From: Streptomyces netropsis
GTDB lineage: Bacteria > Actinomycetota > Actinomycetes > Streptomycetales > Streptomycetaceae
NCBI RefSeq assembly: GCF_014203545.1
Contig: NZ_JACHJG010000004.1
Span: 399,266-463,265, forward strand
Length of the DNA: 64,000 bases
Direction: 5' to 3'
Part shown: positions 9,244 through 18,407 of the stretch, piece by piece
How the letters are laid out: each line of letters starts with the position of its first letter
Numbering within the stretch: the stretch's first letter is position 1
Position numbers and translations under genes: made by a program
The notes under the pieces: generated by a model
Told to the model about the DNA's origin: nothing
What the model saw: only the letters and a program-made list of their open reading frames with translations
The model's database searches: none

Positions 9244-9915
9244 GTGGCGATCCGCGTCCTACTGGTCGACGACCAGCCGCTGCTGCGCACCGGCTTCCGC
9301 ATGATCCTCGAGGCCGAGCAGGACCTCGCGGTCGTCGGCGAGGCCGGGGACGGTCTCCAGGCACTCGACCAGGTCCGGGCGCTGCAGCCCGATGTGGTGC
9401 TGATGGACATCCGGATGCCGCGGATGGACGGCGTCGAGGCGACCCGGCAGATCACCGGCCCCGAGCGGAACGGCCCGGCCAAGGTCCTGGTTTTGACCAC
9501 CTTCGACCTCGACGAGTACGTGGTGGAGGCGCTGCGGGCGGGGGCCAGCGGCTTTCTGCTCAAGGACGCGCCGGCCCATGAGCTGGTGCAGGCGATCCGG
9601 GTGGTGGCGGGCGGCGAGGCGATGCTGGCGCCGAGCATCACCCGGCGGCTGTTGGACAAGTACGCCGGGCATCTGCCGTCGGGCGAGGAGCCGCTGCCGG
9701 ACACGCTGCACACGCTGACCGACCGCGAGGTCGAGGTCCTGAAGCTGGTGGCCCGCGGATTGTCGAACGCGGAGATCGCGGCGGATCTGTTCGTCAGCGA
9801 GACGACGGTCAAGACGCACGTGGGGCACGTGCTGACGAAGCTGGGGCTGCGGGACCGGGTCCAGGCCGCGGTCTACGCCTACGAGAGCGGTCTGGTGCGC
9901 CCGGGCGCACAGTAG
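9244..9915 (+). CDS. Orphan NarL/LuxR-type response regulator
   Basis: 223 aa. Receiver domain residues 3-120 with acidic pocket D9/D10, phosphoacceptor D55 (VVLMDIRMPRMDG), switch Thr in VLTTFD and Lys in LLKDA. LuxR HTH at about 157-212 (LTDREVEVLKLVARGLSNAEI). GTG start with AAGGAG 6 nt upstream. No sensor kinase gene is adjacent, so it is an orphan regulator. Spacing of 13 bp to the nuclease gene suggests co-transcription. Targets cannot be read from the sequence. Confidence 0.93.
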   Translation: MAIRVLLVDDQPLLRTGFRMILEAEQDLAVVGEAGDGLQALDQVRALQPDVVLMDIRMPRMDGVEATRQITGPERNGPAKVLVLTTFDLDEYVVEALRAGASGFLLKDAPAHELVQAIRVVAGGEAMLAPSITRRLLDKYAGHLPSGEEPLPDTLHTLTDREVEVLKLVARGLSNAEIAADLFVSETTVKTHVGHVLTKLGLRDRVQAAVYAYESGLVRPGAQ

Positions 9916-9973
9916 CGGCCCGGCGGGCAGCGGCCCGCGCTCGTGCGGAACGGGAAACCGAGCGAAAAACCGG

Positions 9974-10011
9974 GAGGGGCCGGTACGCCGTCGACGGCGT
10001 ACCGGCCCCTC
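9974..10011. terminator. Perfect 38-bp palindrome, bidirectional terminator
   Basis: GAGGGGCCGGTACGCCGTC followed directly by its reverse complement, with no mismatch. It sits between the convergent response regulator and binding-protein genes. No T-tract, as usual in Streptomyces. Confidence 0.8.
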
Positions 10012-10026
10012 TCAGTCGTTCACGGG

Positions 10027-11625
10027 TCAGTCCTTGGCGGCCTTGCTGATCTCCCAGAACCGGAACACGGTCGAGGAGTCCAGGGTCCACTGCAGACCGG
10101 TGATCCGCTTGTTGGCCACCGCGTACTGCTTGCCCTGCCACAGCGGCAGGATCGGCAGGTCCTGGGCGACGGTGTTCTGCAGACGGGCGAAGTCCGGGAC
10201 GGTCGCCGGGCGGCTGCCCTGGGCGGCGGTCGTCGGCAGGATCTTCCCCGTGATCTCCTTCGACTCGTAGTTGTTGGCGAGGACGTTGTCCTTGCCGAAG
10301 AACGGCGCCGTGAAGTTGTCCGGGTCCGGGTAGTCGGGGATCCAGCCCTTCACGTAGACGCCGTACTTGCCCTCGGAGACGGCCTTGTCGTACTCCTCGA
10401 ACGGGACGCTCTGGACGTCCGCGTCGAAGAGGCCGCTCGCGTTGAGCTGCTTGGCGATCTCCTTGAACGCGGGCACGGTGCCCGGCCCGTAACGGATGGG
10501 CGTGGCCCACAGGGTGAGCTTGACCTTGCCGGAGACGTTCGCGGACCGCAGGGCCGCGGCGGCCTTCTCGGGCTGCGGGCGGTCGCCGTAGGCCTCGAAG
10601 AACGGCGTCTTGTGGCCGGTGATGCCGCTCGGGACGATCGAGTACAGCGGCTCGGCGGTCCGCTTGTAGACGTCACGGACGAGGGTGCTGCGGTCGATCA
10701 GGTACGCGATGGCCTTGCGCACGCCGACCTTGCCGACCACCGGGTCCTTGGTGTTGAAGACCAGGTGCTGGACCTCGGCGCTGCTGCCTTCGACGACCTC
10801 GAGGTTCTTCTTGTCGGCCGCTTCGGCCGCCTCGAGGTCGGCGATGTCCTTCATGGCCAGACCGCGGTAGGCGATGTCGACGTCGCCCTTCTGGACCGCG
10901 TCCTTCAGCTCCTCCTGCTGGCCGTGGAAGAACTTCATGGTGACGCCGCTGTTCTGGACCTTGGCGCCGCCCTGGTAGGAGCCGCTGACCGAGAACTTGG
11001 CCTGCTTCTTGTCGAACGAGTCGAGCTTGTAGACACCGGACCCGACGGCCTTGCCGTCGGTGCGCAGCTTGTCCATCGGGTACTCGTTGTGGTCCACGAT
11101 GGAGCCGGCGCCGGAGGCGATCTTCTGCGGGAAGGTCGCGTCGGCCCGGTTGAGCCGGAAGACGACCGTCGACTTGTCCGGGGTCTTGATCTCCTTGATC
11201 GAGGAGAGCAGCGTGGACGCCGGACCCTTCTTGTCGTTGATCTTCAGCGTGCGGCGGAAGGAGTAGGCGACGTCCTCGGAGGTGAGTTCGTGGCCGTTGC
11301 TGAACTTCAGGCCGTCCCGGAGCTTGCACTGGTAGACCGTGCTGCCCCCGTCCTTGAAGCTGCACTCCTGGGCGGCTTCCGGCTGGGGCGTCGTGCTGCC
11401 CTTGGGGAAGCTCAGGAGCGACTGGAAGACGTTGTTGAAGAGCAGCCAGGAGACCGGGTCGTAACCGGAGGCCGGGTCGGTGGAAACGACCTCGTCGGAC
11501 ATCCCCATGACCACCGACTCACCGGTGCCGGCCGCCTCGCCGTCGTCCGAACCGCACCCGGTGAGCAGGGCGGCGGCGAGCCCCGCGCCGAGCGGGGCGG
11601 CAAGCCACTGGTCACGTTTCCTCAC
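10027..11625 (-). CDS. Peptide/nickel-type ABC substrate-binding lipoprotein (copy 1)
   Basis: 532 aa, SBP family 5 (DppA/OppA-like). A lipoprotein signal is visible: basic N-terminus, hydrophobic stretch and lipobox LLTGC (Cys about residue 20), so it is anchored outside the membrane and captures oligopeptides or similar ligands. Family landmarks: FVFNNVFQSLL-like region near the N-terminus, LKFSNGHELTSEDVAYSF, and GKYGVYVKGWIPDYPDPDNF. The GTG at 11625 is preferred (AGGA 8 nt upstream); a GTG at 11640 is possible. No permease or ATPase gene is adjacent. It lies 67 bp downstream of a paralogue of exactly the same length. Confidence 0.9.
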   Translation of the reverse strand: MRKRDQWLAAPLGAGLAAALLTGCGSDDGEAAGTGESVVMGMSDEVVSTDPASGYDPVSWLLFNNVFQSLLSFPKGSTTPQPEAAQECSFKDGGSTVYQCKLRDGLKFSNGHELTSEDVAYSFRRTLKINDKKGPASTLLSSIKEIKTPDKSTVVFRLNRADATFPQKIASGAGSIVDHNEYPMDKLRTDGKAVGSGVYKLDSFDKKQAKFSVSGSYQGGAKVQNSGVTMKFFHGQQEELKDAVQKGDVDIAYRGLAMKDIADLEAAEAADKKNLEVVEGSSAEVQHLVFNTKDPVVGKVGVRKAIAYLIDRSTLVRDVYKRTAEPLYSIVPSGITGHKTPFFEAYGDRPQPEKAAAALRSANVSGKVKLTLWATPIRYGPGTVPAFKEIAKQLNASGLFDADVQSVPFEEYDKAVSEGKYGVYVKGWIPDYPDPDNFTAPFFGKDNVLANNYESKEITGKILPTTAAQGSRPATVPDFARLQNTVAQDLPILPLWQGKQYAVANKRITGLQWTLDSSTVFRFWEISKAAKD

Positions 11626-11692
11626 GTGCACGTTCCTCACAGTTTCTTGATCGTCTGAAGAGATCGGAAGGTTGGACTGAACAGCTGGTGCC

Positions 11693-13291
11693 TCACTTGC
11701 CGCGGCCGAGCTCCCACGGCTGCATCTCGGAGGCGGAGTTGAGCGCCCACTCGGCACCGGTGACCCGGTCCCGGGCGGCCACATACTGCTTGCCCTGCCA
11801 CAGCGGCAGCACCGGAACTTCATCGGCCACGATGTCCTGGGCCTGCTGGAAGTACTTGGCTGCCGCGTCCCGCTGGGTCACCTGACGGGACTGCGGGATC
11901 AGCTCGTTGCTGATCTTCGCGTTCCGGTACGGGGACTGCAGGAAGTTGTCCTTGCCGATGAACGGCGCGACGAAGTTGTCCGGGTCCGGGAAGTCGGGGA
12001 ACCAGCCCATGCCGTAGACGGCGTACTTGCCGGCCGAGGCGTTGGGGCGGAACTCCGACCACTTCACGCCCTGCAGCTTCGCGTTGAAGAGCCCGCTGGA
12101 GTTCAGCTGCTTCTGCAGGTTCTTGAAGGCCTTGCCGGTGGCCTCGCCGTAGTGGTCCGTGGTGTACGAGAGGGTCAGCGGCACCGGGCCGTCGATGTGC
12201 GCGGCGCGCAGGATGGCGCGGGCCTTGTCGACGCTGGGCGTCCCGTACCGGTTGGAGAAGGAGTTCTGGTGGCCGGTGATGCCGCTCGGCACGATCGAGT
12301 ACAGCGGGTCGTTCGTGCGGTCCGAGTCCTCCTTGGCCAGGGACTGCCGGTCGACCAGCTGGGCGATGGCCTGGCGCACGGCCTTCGGCTTGACCGTCGC
12401 GTCCTCGGTGTCGAACGCGAGGATGCTGATCTCCTGGCCCGGGGCCTCGATGAACCGGACGCCCTTGGTCGTGGTGGACCGCAACCGGCTGATCTGCTGC
12501 GGGGACAGGGTCCGGTTGATGATGTCGATCTCGCCGGACTTGAGCGCCTTCTCCATCGTCTGCGAGTCGTCGTAGAAGCGCATTTCGACCTTGTCGTTCT
12601 GCAGCTTCAGCGGACCCTGGTAGTCCTTGTTCTTGCTGAAGACGGCCTTGACGACCCGGCCGTCCTTCTGCTCGGTCTCCAGGGTGTACGGGCCGGAGCC
12701 GGCCACCTCGAAGCCGTTGTCGAGCTTGTTCTTGGAGTAGGTCTCGCTGTCGACGATGGCCGCGGCCGGGGTGGCGATCTTCTGCGGGAAGGTCGCGTCG
12801 GGCGACTTGAGGTGGAAGACGACCTCGAGTTCGCTCGGCGTCTCCACCGAGTCGATGTTGTTGAGCAGCGAGACCGGACCGTTCTCGAAGTTGATGGTCC
12901 GGGCGCGGTCGATGGAGAACTTGACGTCCTCGGCGGTGAGCGCGTGGCCGTTGGAGAACTTCAGCCCGCTGCGCAGCGTGCAACGGAACTGCTCGTTGCG
13001 GCGGTCCCCGAAGGAGCACTTGGAGGCGGCGTCGGCGATCGGGGCGGTGCCCGAGCGGGGCAGCCGCAGCAGCGTCTGGAAGGTGCTGTGCAGGACGTTC
13101 CAGGCGCCGATGTCGTACGCGACGGCGGGGTCGAAGGGCGCCGGGGCGTCCGTCGTCTCCTCGAACCGGTCGGTGGTGCCGATGACGATGGCGCTCTTGC
13201 CCGCTCCGGCTCCGTCGGTCCCGCCGCAGGCGACGAGGACGGGGGCCAGCAGGCCTGCCAGGGTCGGCAGCACCAACGTCTTGCGGTTCAT
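11693..13291 (-). CDS. Peptide/nickel-type ABC substrate-binding lipoprotein (copy 2)
   Basis: 532 aa, paralogous to the downstream gene: shared LYSIVPSGITGH, FSNGH, DATFPQKIA, PDFPDPDNF and VLPLWQGKQYVA-type segments. Lipobox LVAC (Cys about residue 22) after a basic and hydrophobic N-terminus. ATG at 13291 with GGGAGA about 10 nt upstream. The pair is transcribed together without transport partners, so the two either share a distant permease/ATPase set or act as peptide receptors. The fused DppDF ATPase at 62248-64000 is too far away to link to them by context. Confidence 0.9.
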   Translation of the reverse strand: MNRKTLVLPTLAGLLAPVLVACGGTDGAGAGKSAIVIGTTDRFEETTDAPAPFDPAVAYDIGAWNVLHSTFQTLLRLPRSGTAPIADAASKCSFGDRRNEQFRCTLRSGLKFSNGHALTAEDVKFSIDRARTINFENGPVSLLNNIDSVETPSELEVVFHLKSPDATFPQKIATPAAAIVDSETYSKNKLDNGFEVAGSGPYTLETEQKDGRVVKAVFSKNKDYQGPLKLQNDKVEMRFYDDSQTMEKALKSGEIDIINRTLSPQQISRLRSTTTKGVRFIEAPGQEISILAFDTEDATVKPKAVRQAIAQLVDRQSLAKEDSDRTNDPLYSIVPSGITGHQNSFSNRYGTPSVDKARAILRAAHIDGPVPLTLSYTTDHYGEATGKAFKNLQKQLNSSGLFNAKLQGVKWSEFRPNASAGKYAVYGMGWFPDFPDPDNFVAPFIGKDNFLQSPYRNAKISNELIPQSRQVTQRDAAAKYFQQAQDIVADEVPVLPLWQGKQYVAARDRVTGAEWALNSASEMQPWELGRGK

Positions 13292-13715
13292 TGTCTGGGG
13301 TTCTCCCTGCGATGCGATCGATCCCGGGACCATACCGATGTCGGTTGTGCTGGTCACCCGGGCAGTCGTGAAGTTCTCGCGAAAAGATTAGTGCGCGAGG
13401 CCACTGCCCCCGGAACACGGCGAAGTTGAAGGAATATCACGCGGCGATAACAGCCGACGGATCACCGATATCCGGACGCCGGAACGATTCACGCACTAGA
13501 TCATCAATCGGGACACAAGGGTGCGCTTCAGCCTCCACGGGAGCCCGTTCAGGGGGCCGGAGGCATGCCGGACACCCCCGAATCCGGTGACGAACGTCAC
13601 TCACTCCGCCTCATCGGGGGCTACGGGAATTCGGCCAGCACATTCGTCACGGAAAACAATCGTTCCGGCGCCCAGAGTTCCTTGGTCTTTAAACGGGGCA
13701 CGCTCAGTGCATGGT
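13292..13715. other. Intergenic region upstream of the binding-protein pair (424 bp)
   Basis: No gene is supported. It is less GC-rich than its surroundings (13370-13500) and includes TAATCT on the minus strand at 13386-13391, a possible -10 for the lipoprotein pair, but no convincing -35. No repeats were found by eye. Confidence 0.5.
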
Positions 13716-14417
13716 TCAGTGCATTCCCGTAATCAGGCCGCGCAGGAAAGTGAGATCGACTTCCTCCAGCGAACCGACGACCGTGCGGCCCGCGGCGGGC
13801 GGGATCGGGGCCACCGACGGCACCGCGAGCACCCGGCAGCCGGCCGCCTCGGCGGCCGTGACCCCCGTCATCGTGTCCTCGACCACGGCACACCGCGACG
13901 GGTCCACGCCGAGCCTGGCGGCGGCCTCCAGATACGGGTCCGGGTGCGGCTTCGTCCGCGCGATCTCGTCGCCCGCGACGGTGAGGGCGAAGTTCTCCGC
14001 CCCGAGGGTGAGCAGCACCCGGTCGATGATGTGCCGGTGCGAGGCGGAGACCAGGGCGGTCGGCACGCCGTGCGCGGCCAGCTCCGCGAGCAGCCGTCTG
14101 GCACCCGGCATCAGCGGCACCCCCTGGCCGATCATCTCGGCGAAGCGCGTGTTGAGCAGCACGGCCAGCTCGGTGACGGCGATCTTCGCACCGGTGGCCT
14201 GAATGAGGAACGAGGCGCTGCGGGTCATGGGGCCGCCGACGACGACCTCGCGGTACTCCTCGAGGAGCTGATGCCCGAGCTCGGCGAAGACCGCGACCTC
14301 CACGTCCCACCAGAAACCCTCCGTGTCGACGAGGGTGCCGTCCATGTCGAGCAGGACGGCCTGAAGAGCCGAGCCTGCTGCCGAGCGGGCGTCGACAGCG
14401 GGAATGCTGCTGGTCAT
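13716..14417 (-). CDS. HAD-superfamily phosphatase (beta-phosphoglucomutase-like subclass)
   Basis: 233 aa. Motif I LLDMDGTLVDTEG (nucleophile Asp and acid/base Asp), motif II region ALVSAS, motif III Lys in ARTKPHPDPYL and motif IV VVEDTMTGVTAAEAAG. The helical cap (about 30-95) places it with phosphoglycolate phosphatase/beta-PGM-like enzymes; the substrate cannot be told from sequence. ATG at 14417 preceded by GGAGGTG 8 nt upstream. Located after metH but separated by a strong hairpin, so probably its own unit. Confidence 0.88.
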   Translation of the reverse strand: MTSSIPAVDARSAAGSALQAVLLDMDGTLVDTEGFWWDVEVAVFAELGHQLLEEYREVVVGGPMTRSASFLIQATGAKIAVTELAVLLNTRFAEMIGQGVPLMPGARRLLAELAAHGVPTALVSASHRHIIDRVLLTLGAENFALTVAGDEIARTKPHPDPYLEAAARLGVDPSRCAVVEDTMTGVTAAEAAGCRVLAVPSVAPIPPAAGRTVVGSLEEVDLTFLRGLITGMH

Positions 14418-14442
14418 ACGGGCACACCTCCACGGGGGACGA

Positions 14443-14478
14443 GAAGGCCGGTCCGCCACGTGAGGCGAACCGGCCTTC
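14443..14478 (-). terminator. metH terminator hairpin
   Basis: 15-nt arms GAAGGCCGGTCCGCC and GGCGAACCGGCCTTC, one mismatch, 6-nt loop, between the metH stop and the HAD gene. Confidence 0.7.
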
Positions 14479-14607
14479 ACCGGACCGACAAGTGTACGGC
14501 GGTCATTACCGTGCGTCACTTCGATATTCAGCACTCGTCGTACCCGGCCTCAGCGGGGGGCGGGTGGCCCTGGCCCGGCCGTTTCCCCCCGCTACGCGCG
14601 CCCCGCG

Positions 14608-17600
14608 CTACCGCGCGTTGAAGTACTTCGCCTCCGGGTGGTGGATGACGATGGCGTCCGTGGACTGCTCCGGGTGGAGCTGGAACTCCTCCGAGAGCTG
14701 GACGCCGATCCGCTCGGGCTCCAGCAGCTCGGCGATCTTCGCGCGGTCCTCCAGGTTGGGGCAGGCGCCGTAGCCGAGGGAGAAGCGGGCGCCGCGGTAC
14801 TTGAGCGCGAACATGTCCTCCACGTCCGCCGGGTCCTCCCCCGCGAAGCCCAGCTCGGACCGGACCCGCGCGTGCCAGTACTCGGCGAGGGCCTCCGCCA
14901 GCTGCACCGACAGCCCGTGCAGCTCCAGGTAGTCGCGGTAGGCGTCGGCGGCGAACAGCTCGGCCGTGGCCCCGCCGATCCGCGAGCCGACCGTGACGAC
15001 CTGCAGGCCCACCACGTCCCGCTCCCCCGACTCCTCCGGGCGGAAGTAGTCCGCGAGGCACAGCCGGCGCCCGCGCCGCTGCCGGGGGAAGGTGAAGCGG
15101 GTGCGCTCGGTGCCGTCCTCGTGCAGCAGGATCAGGTCGTCGCCCTTGGAGACACAGGGGAAGTAGCCGTAGACGACGGCCGCCTCCAGCAGGTTCTCCG
15201 TGTGGAGCTTGTCCAACCAGCCGCGCAGCCGCGGCCGGCCCTCGGTCTCCACCAGCTCCTCGTACGTGGGACCGCCGGCACGGGCCTGCTTGAGCCCCCA
15301 CTGGCCCTTGAAGAGCGCGCCCTCGTCCAGCCACGACGCGTAGTCCTTCAGGGGGATGCCCTTGATGACCCGGGTGCCCCAGAACGGCGGCTCGGGGACC
15401 CGGTTGTCGACGGCGACGTCGGAGCGCACGGAGCCCTCGGGCTCCTCGACCTCGACGACCGCGGTCTCGCGCTTGGGCACCCGGCGCTGCTTCAGCTCGG
15501 GGAGCGCCGCGCCGGGCACCCCGCGCTTGACGGCGATCAGGGCGTCCATCAGCCGCAGGCCCTCGAACGCGTCACGGGCGTAGCGGACCTCGCCCTCGTA
15601 GATCTCGTGCAGGTCCTGCTCGACGTAGGCGCGGGTCAGCGCCGCCCCGCCGAGGATCACCGGGTAGTCGGCTGCCAGCTTGCGCTGGTTCAGCTCCTCC
15701 AGGTTCTCCTTCATGATCACGGTGGACTTCACCAGCAGCCCGGACATGCCGATCACGTCCGCCCGGTGCTCCTCGGCGGCCTCCAGGATCGCGGAGACGG
15801 GCTGCTTGATGCCGAGGTTGACGACGTTGTAGCCGTTGTTGGAGAGGATGATGTCCACGAGGTTCTTGCCGATGTCGTGGACGTCGCCGCGGACCGTGGC
15901 CAGCACGATGGTGCCCTTGCCGTCCGCGTCGCTCTTCTCCATGTGCGGCTCGAGATAGGCGACCGCGGTCTTCATGACCTCGGCGGACTGGAGCACGAAC
16001 GGCAGCTGCATCTGGCCGGAGCCGAACAGCTCGCCGACGACCTTCATGCCCTCCAGCAGGGTGTCGTTGACGATGTCCAGGGCGGGGCGCGTGGTGAGCG
16101 CCTCGTCGAGGTCGGCCTCCAGGCCGGTCTTCTCGCCGTCGATGATGCGGCGCTGGAGCCGCTCGTCCAGCGGCAGGGCGAGGAGCTCCTCGGCCCGGCC
16201 GGCCTTCATCGACTTGGTGTTGACGCCCTCGAACAGCTCCATGAGCCGCTGCAGCGGGTCGTAGCCCTCGGCACGGCGGTCGTAGACCAGGTCCAGCGCG
16301 ACCTTGACCTGCTCCTCCTCCAGCCGGGCGATCGGCAGGATCTTCGAGGCGTGCACGATCGCCGAGTCGAGGCCGGCCTTGACGCACTCGTCCAGGAAGA
16401 CGGAGTTGAGCACGATCCGGGCGGCCGGGTTGAGGCCGAAGGAGATGTTGGACAGGCCGAGCGTGGTCTGCACCTCGGGGTGGCGGCGCTTGAGCTCGCG
16501 GATCGCCTCGATGGTGGCGATGCCGTCGCCCCTCGATTCCTCCTGGCCGGTGCAGATGGTGAAGGTGAGGCAGTCGATGAGGATGTCCGACTCCAGCACC
16601 CCCCAGTTGGTGGTGAGGTCGTCGATGAGCCGCTCGGCGATGGCGACTTTGTGTTCGACGGTACGGGCCTGGCCCTCCTCGTCGATGGTCAGCGCGATGA
16701 GCGCCGCGCCGTGCTCGACGGCGAGCGCGGTGACCTTGGCGAAGCGGGACTCGGGCCCGTCGCCGTCCTCGTAGTTCACCGAGTTGATGACGGCCCGGCC
16801 GCCCAGCTTCTCCAGGCCCGCCCTGATGACCTCCAGCTCGGTGGAGTCCAGCACGATCGGCAGCGTGGAGGCGGTGGCGAACCGGCCCGCGATCTCCGCC
16901 ATGTCCGCGACGCCGTCCCGGCCGACGTAGTCGACACAGAGGTCGAGCAGGTGGGCGCCCTCGCGGATCTGCTCACGGGCCATCTCGACGCAGTCGTCCC
17001 AGCGGCCTTCCAGCATGGCCTCGCGGAACTTCTTCGAGCCGTTGGCGTTCGTCCGCTCGCCGATGGCCAGGTACGAGGTGTCCTGACGGAAGGGGACCGT
17101 CTGGTAGAGCGAGGCGGCGCCCGGCTCGGGTCGCGGCTGCCGCTCGGTGGGCCGCATGTCCCGGACCCGCTCGACGACCTGCCGCAGGTGCTCGGGGGTC
17201 GTGCCGCAGCAGCCGCCGACGAGCGAGAGCCCGTACTCCCGGACGAAGGTCTCGTGGGCGTCCGCCAGCTCCACGGGCGTCAGGGGGTAGTGCGCCCCGT
17301 TCTTCCCCAGGACCGGCAGGCCGGCGTTGGGCATCGCGGAGACCCGGGTGCGGGCGTGGCGGGAGAGGTAGCGCAGGTGCTCGCTCATCTCCGCCGGACC
17401 GGTCGCGCAGTTGAGGCCGATCATGTCGATGCCCAGCGGCTCCAGGGCGGTGAGCGCCGCACCGATCTCGGAGCCGAGCAGCATGGTGCCGGTCGTCTCG
17501 ACGGTCACCTGGACCAGCAGCGGCAGATCGGCGCCGGCCGCCTTCAGGGCGCGGCGGGCGCCGATGACGGACGCCTTGGTCTGGAGCAGGTCCTGGGTGG

Positions 17601-18114
17601 TCTCCACCAGGATCGCGTCGGCGCCGCCGGCGATCAGGCCCTCGATGTTCTGCTGGTAGGCGTCGCGCAGCTTGACGTACGGGGCGTGGCCGAGGGTCGG
17701 CAGCTTCGTGCCCGGGCCGACGGAGCCGAGCACCCAGCGGATACGGCCGTCGCGCGCGGCGAACTCGTCCGCGACCTCGCGGGCGATCCGCGCGCCCGAC
17801 TCCGACAGCTCGAAGATGCGCTCGGGGATGTCGTATTCGCCGAGGGCGGCGAGGTTGGCGCCGAAGGTGTTGGTCTCCACGCAGTCCACGCCGACGGCGA
17901 AGTACTCCTCGTGCACCGAGCGCACGATGTCGGGCCGGGTGACGTTCAGGATCTCGTTGCAGCCCTCCAGCTGCTGGAAGTCCTCGAGGCTGGGGTCCTG
18001 CGCCTGGAGCATCGTGCCCATCGCCCCGTCGGCCACCACGACGCGGGTGGCGAGCGCCTCACGCAGGGCGGAGGCTCGGGCGGAACTGGCGGTCGATGGC
18101 GTGTACGAGGCCAT
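14608..18114 (-). CDS. metH: Cobalamin-dependent methionine synthase
   Basis: 1168 aa, full four-module enzyme that moves a methyl group from 5-methyl-THF to homocysteine through methylcobalamin. The homocysteine module comes first, with zinc Cys in NCATG and GGCCGTTPEH. The pterin-binding module contains IGERTNANGSKKF. The cobalamin cap and domain follow, with the B12 lower-ligand motif DVHDIGKN. Last is the SAM-binding activation domain (EEFQLHPEQSTDAIVIHHPEAKYF near the C-terminus holds family residues). The start MASYTPSTASS has GGGAG upstream. Divergent from gylR. The 5' leader holds a small hairpin, but no known B12 or SAM riboswitch pattern was recognised. Confidence 0.97.
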   Translation of the reverse strand: MASYTPSTASSARASALREALATRVVVADGAMGTMLQAQDPSLEDFQQLEGCNEILNVTRPDIVRSVHEEYFAVGVDCVETNTFGANLAALGEYDIPERIFELSESGARIAREVADEFAARDGRIRWVLGSVGPGTKLPTLGHAPYVKLRDAYQQNIEGLIAGGADAILVETTQDLLQTKASVIGARRALKAAGADLPLLVQVTVETTGTMLLGSEIGAALTALEPLGIDMIGLNCATGPAEMSEHLRYLSRHARTRVSAMPNAGLPVLGKNGAHYPLTPVELADAHETFVREYGLSLVGGCCGTTPEHLRQVVERVRDMRPTERQPRPEPGAASLYQTVPFRQDTSYLAIGERTNANGSKKFREAMLEGRWDDCVEMAREQIREGAHLLDLCVDYVGRDGVADMAEIAGRFATASTLPIVLDSTELEVIRAGLEKLGGRAVINSVNYEDGDGPESRFAKVTALAVEHGAALIALTIDEEGQARTVEHKVAIAERLIDDLTTNWGVLESDILIDCLTFTICTGQEESRGDGIATIEAIRELKRRHPEVQTTLGLSNISFGLNPAARIVLNSVFLDECVKAGLDSAIVHASKILPIARLEEEQVKVALDLVYDRRAEGYDPLQRLMELFEGVNTKSMKAGRAEELLALPLDERLQRRIIDGEKTGLEADLDEALTTRPALDIVNDTLLEGMKVVGELFGSGQMQLPFVLQSAEVMKTAVAYLEPHMEKSDADGKGTIVLATVRGDVHDIGKNLVDIILSNNGYNVVNLGIKQPVSAILEAAEEHRADVIGMSGLLVKSTVIMKENLEELNQRKLAADYPVILGGAALTRAYVEQDLHEIYEGEVRYARDAFEGLRLMDALIAVKRGVPGAALPELKQRRVPKRETAVVEVEEPEGSVRSDVAVDNRVPEPPFWGTRVIKGIPLKDYASWLDEGALFKGQWGLKQARAGGPTYEELVETEGRPRLRGWLDKLHTENLLEAAVVYGYFPCVSKGDDLILLHEDGTERTRFTFPRQRRGRRLCLADYFRPEESGERDVVGLQVVTVGSRIGGATAELFAADAYRDYLELHGLSVQLAEALAEYWHARVRSELGFAGEDPADVEDMFALKYRGARFSLGYGACPNLEDRAKIAELLEPERIGVQLSEEFQLHPEQSTDAIVIHHPEAKYFNAR

Positions 18115-18151
18115 GGAAGTGCTCCCGGGGTTGCGACGGCTGTCGGCTTTA

Positions 18152-18170
18152 CGCCTTCCGGCAGAAGGCG
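18152..18170 (-). promoter_or_regulatory. Hairpin in the metH 5' leader
   Basis: CGCCTTC-TGCCG-GAAGGCG on the minus strand, a 7-bp perfect stem about 38 nt before the metH start. It could modulate translation or be part of a longer leader fold. No recognised riboswitch consensus. Confidence 0.35.
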
Positions 18171-18349
18171 CACGTCGTCAGCGTAGCTGGCACCACCACG
18201 GAAGGGAGTGGGCATCTCATCTGCCGGGCGGACTGGTGCGACGGGAACGCGGCCTGAAACAGTCGTCCGATACTGGCTGGTGGGGGCCCTGGTGCGAGTC
18301 GCCCCGCGCTCTCGGCGATCATGGAAGGGTCCGCGGTCAGCTACCCCTT

Positions 18350-18386
18350 GGTCGGCATCGGCCGATAGTGTTCAGCATTGCCGAAC
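18350..18386 (+). promoter_or_regulatory. GylR operator in front of gylR
   Basis: GTTCAGCATTGCCGAAC at 18370-18386 is a 17-bp near-perfect palindrome (one mismatched pair), 21 bp before the gylR start. It matches 14 of 17 positions of the element in front of glpF. A weaker version, GGTCGGCATCGGCCGAT (18350-18366), lies exactly 20 bp upstream, on the same helix face. IclR-family repressors bind such palindromes as dimers of dimers, so this is most likely the autoregulatory site. Confidence 0.7.
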
Positions 18387-18407
18387 GGCATTTGAGGAGG
18401 TTGCTCG

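Noticed and set aside
14638..18186. 1182-aa open frame on the plus strand opposite metH
   Set aside because: A mirror frame caused by high third-position GC of metH; no domains, no ribosome site, and the metH protein is complete and conserved.
18115..18300. Possible SAM or cobalamin riboswitch before metH
   Set aside because: None of the conserved core sequences of the known classes could be found; only a simple hairpin is reported.
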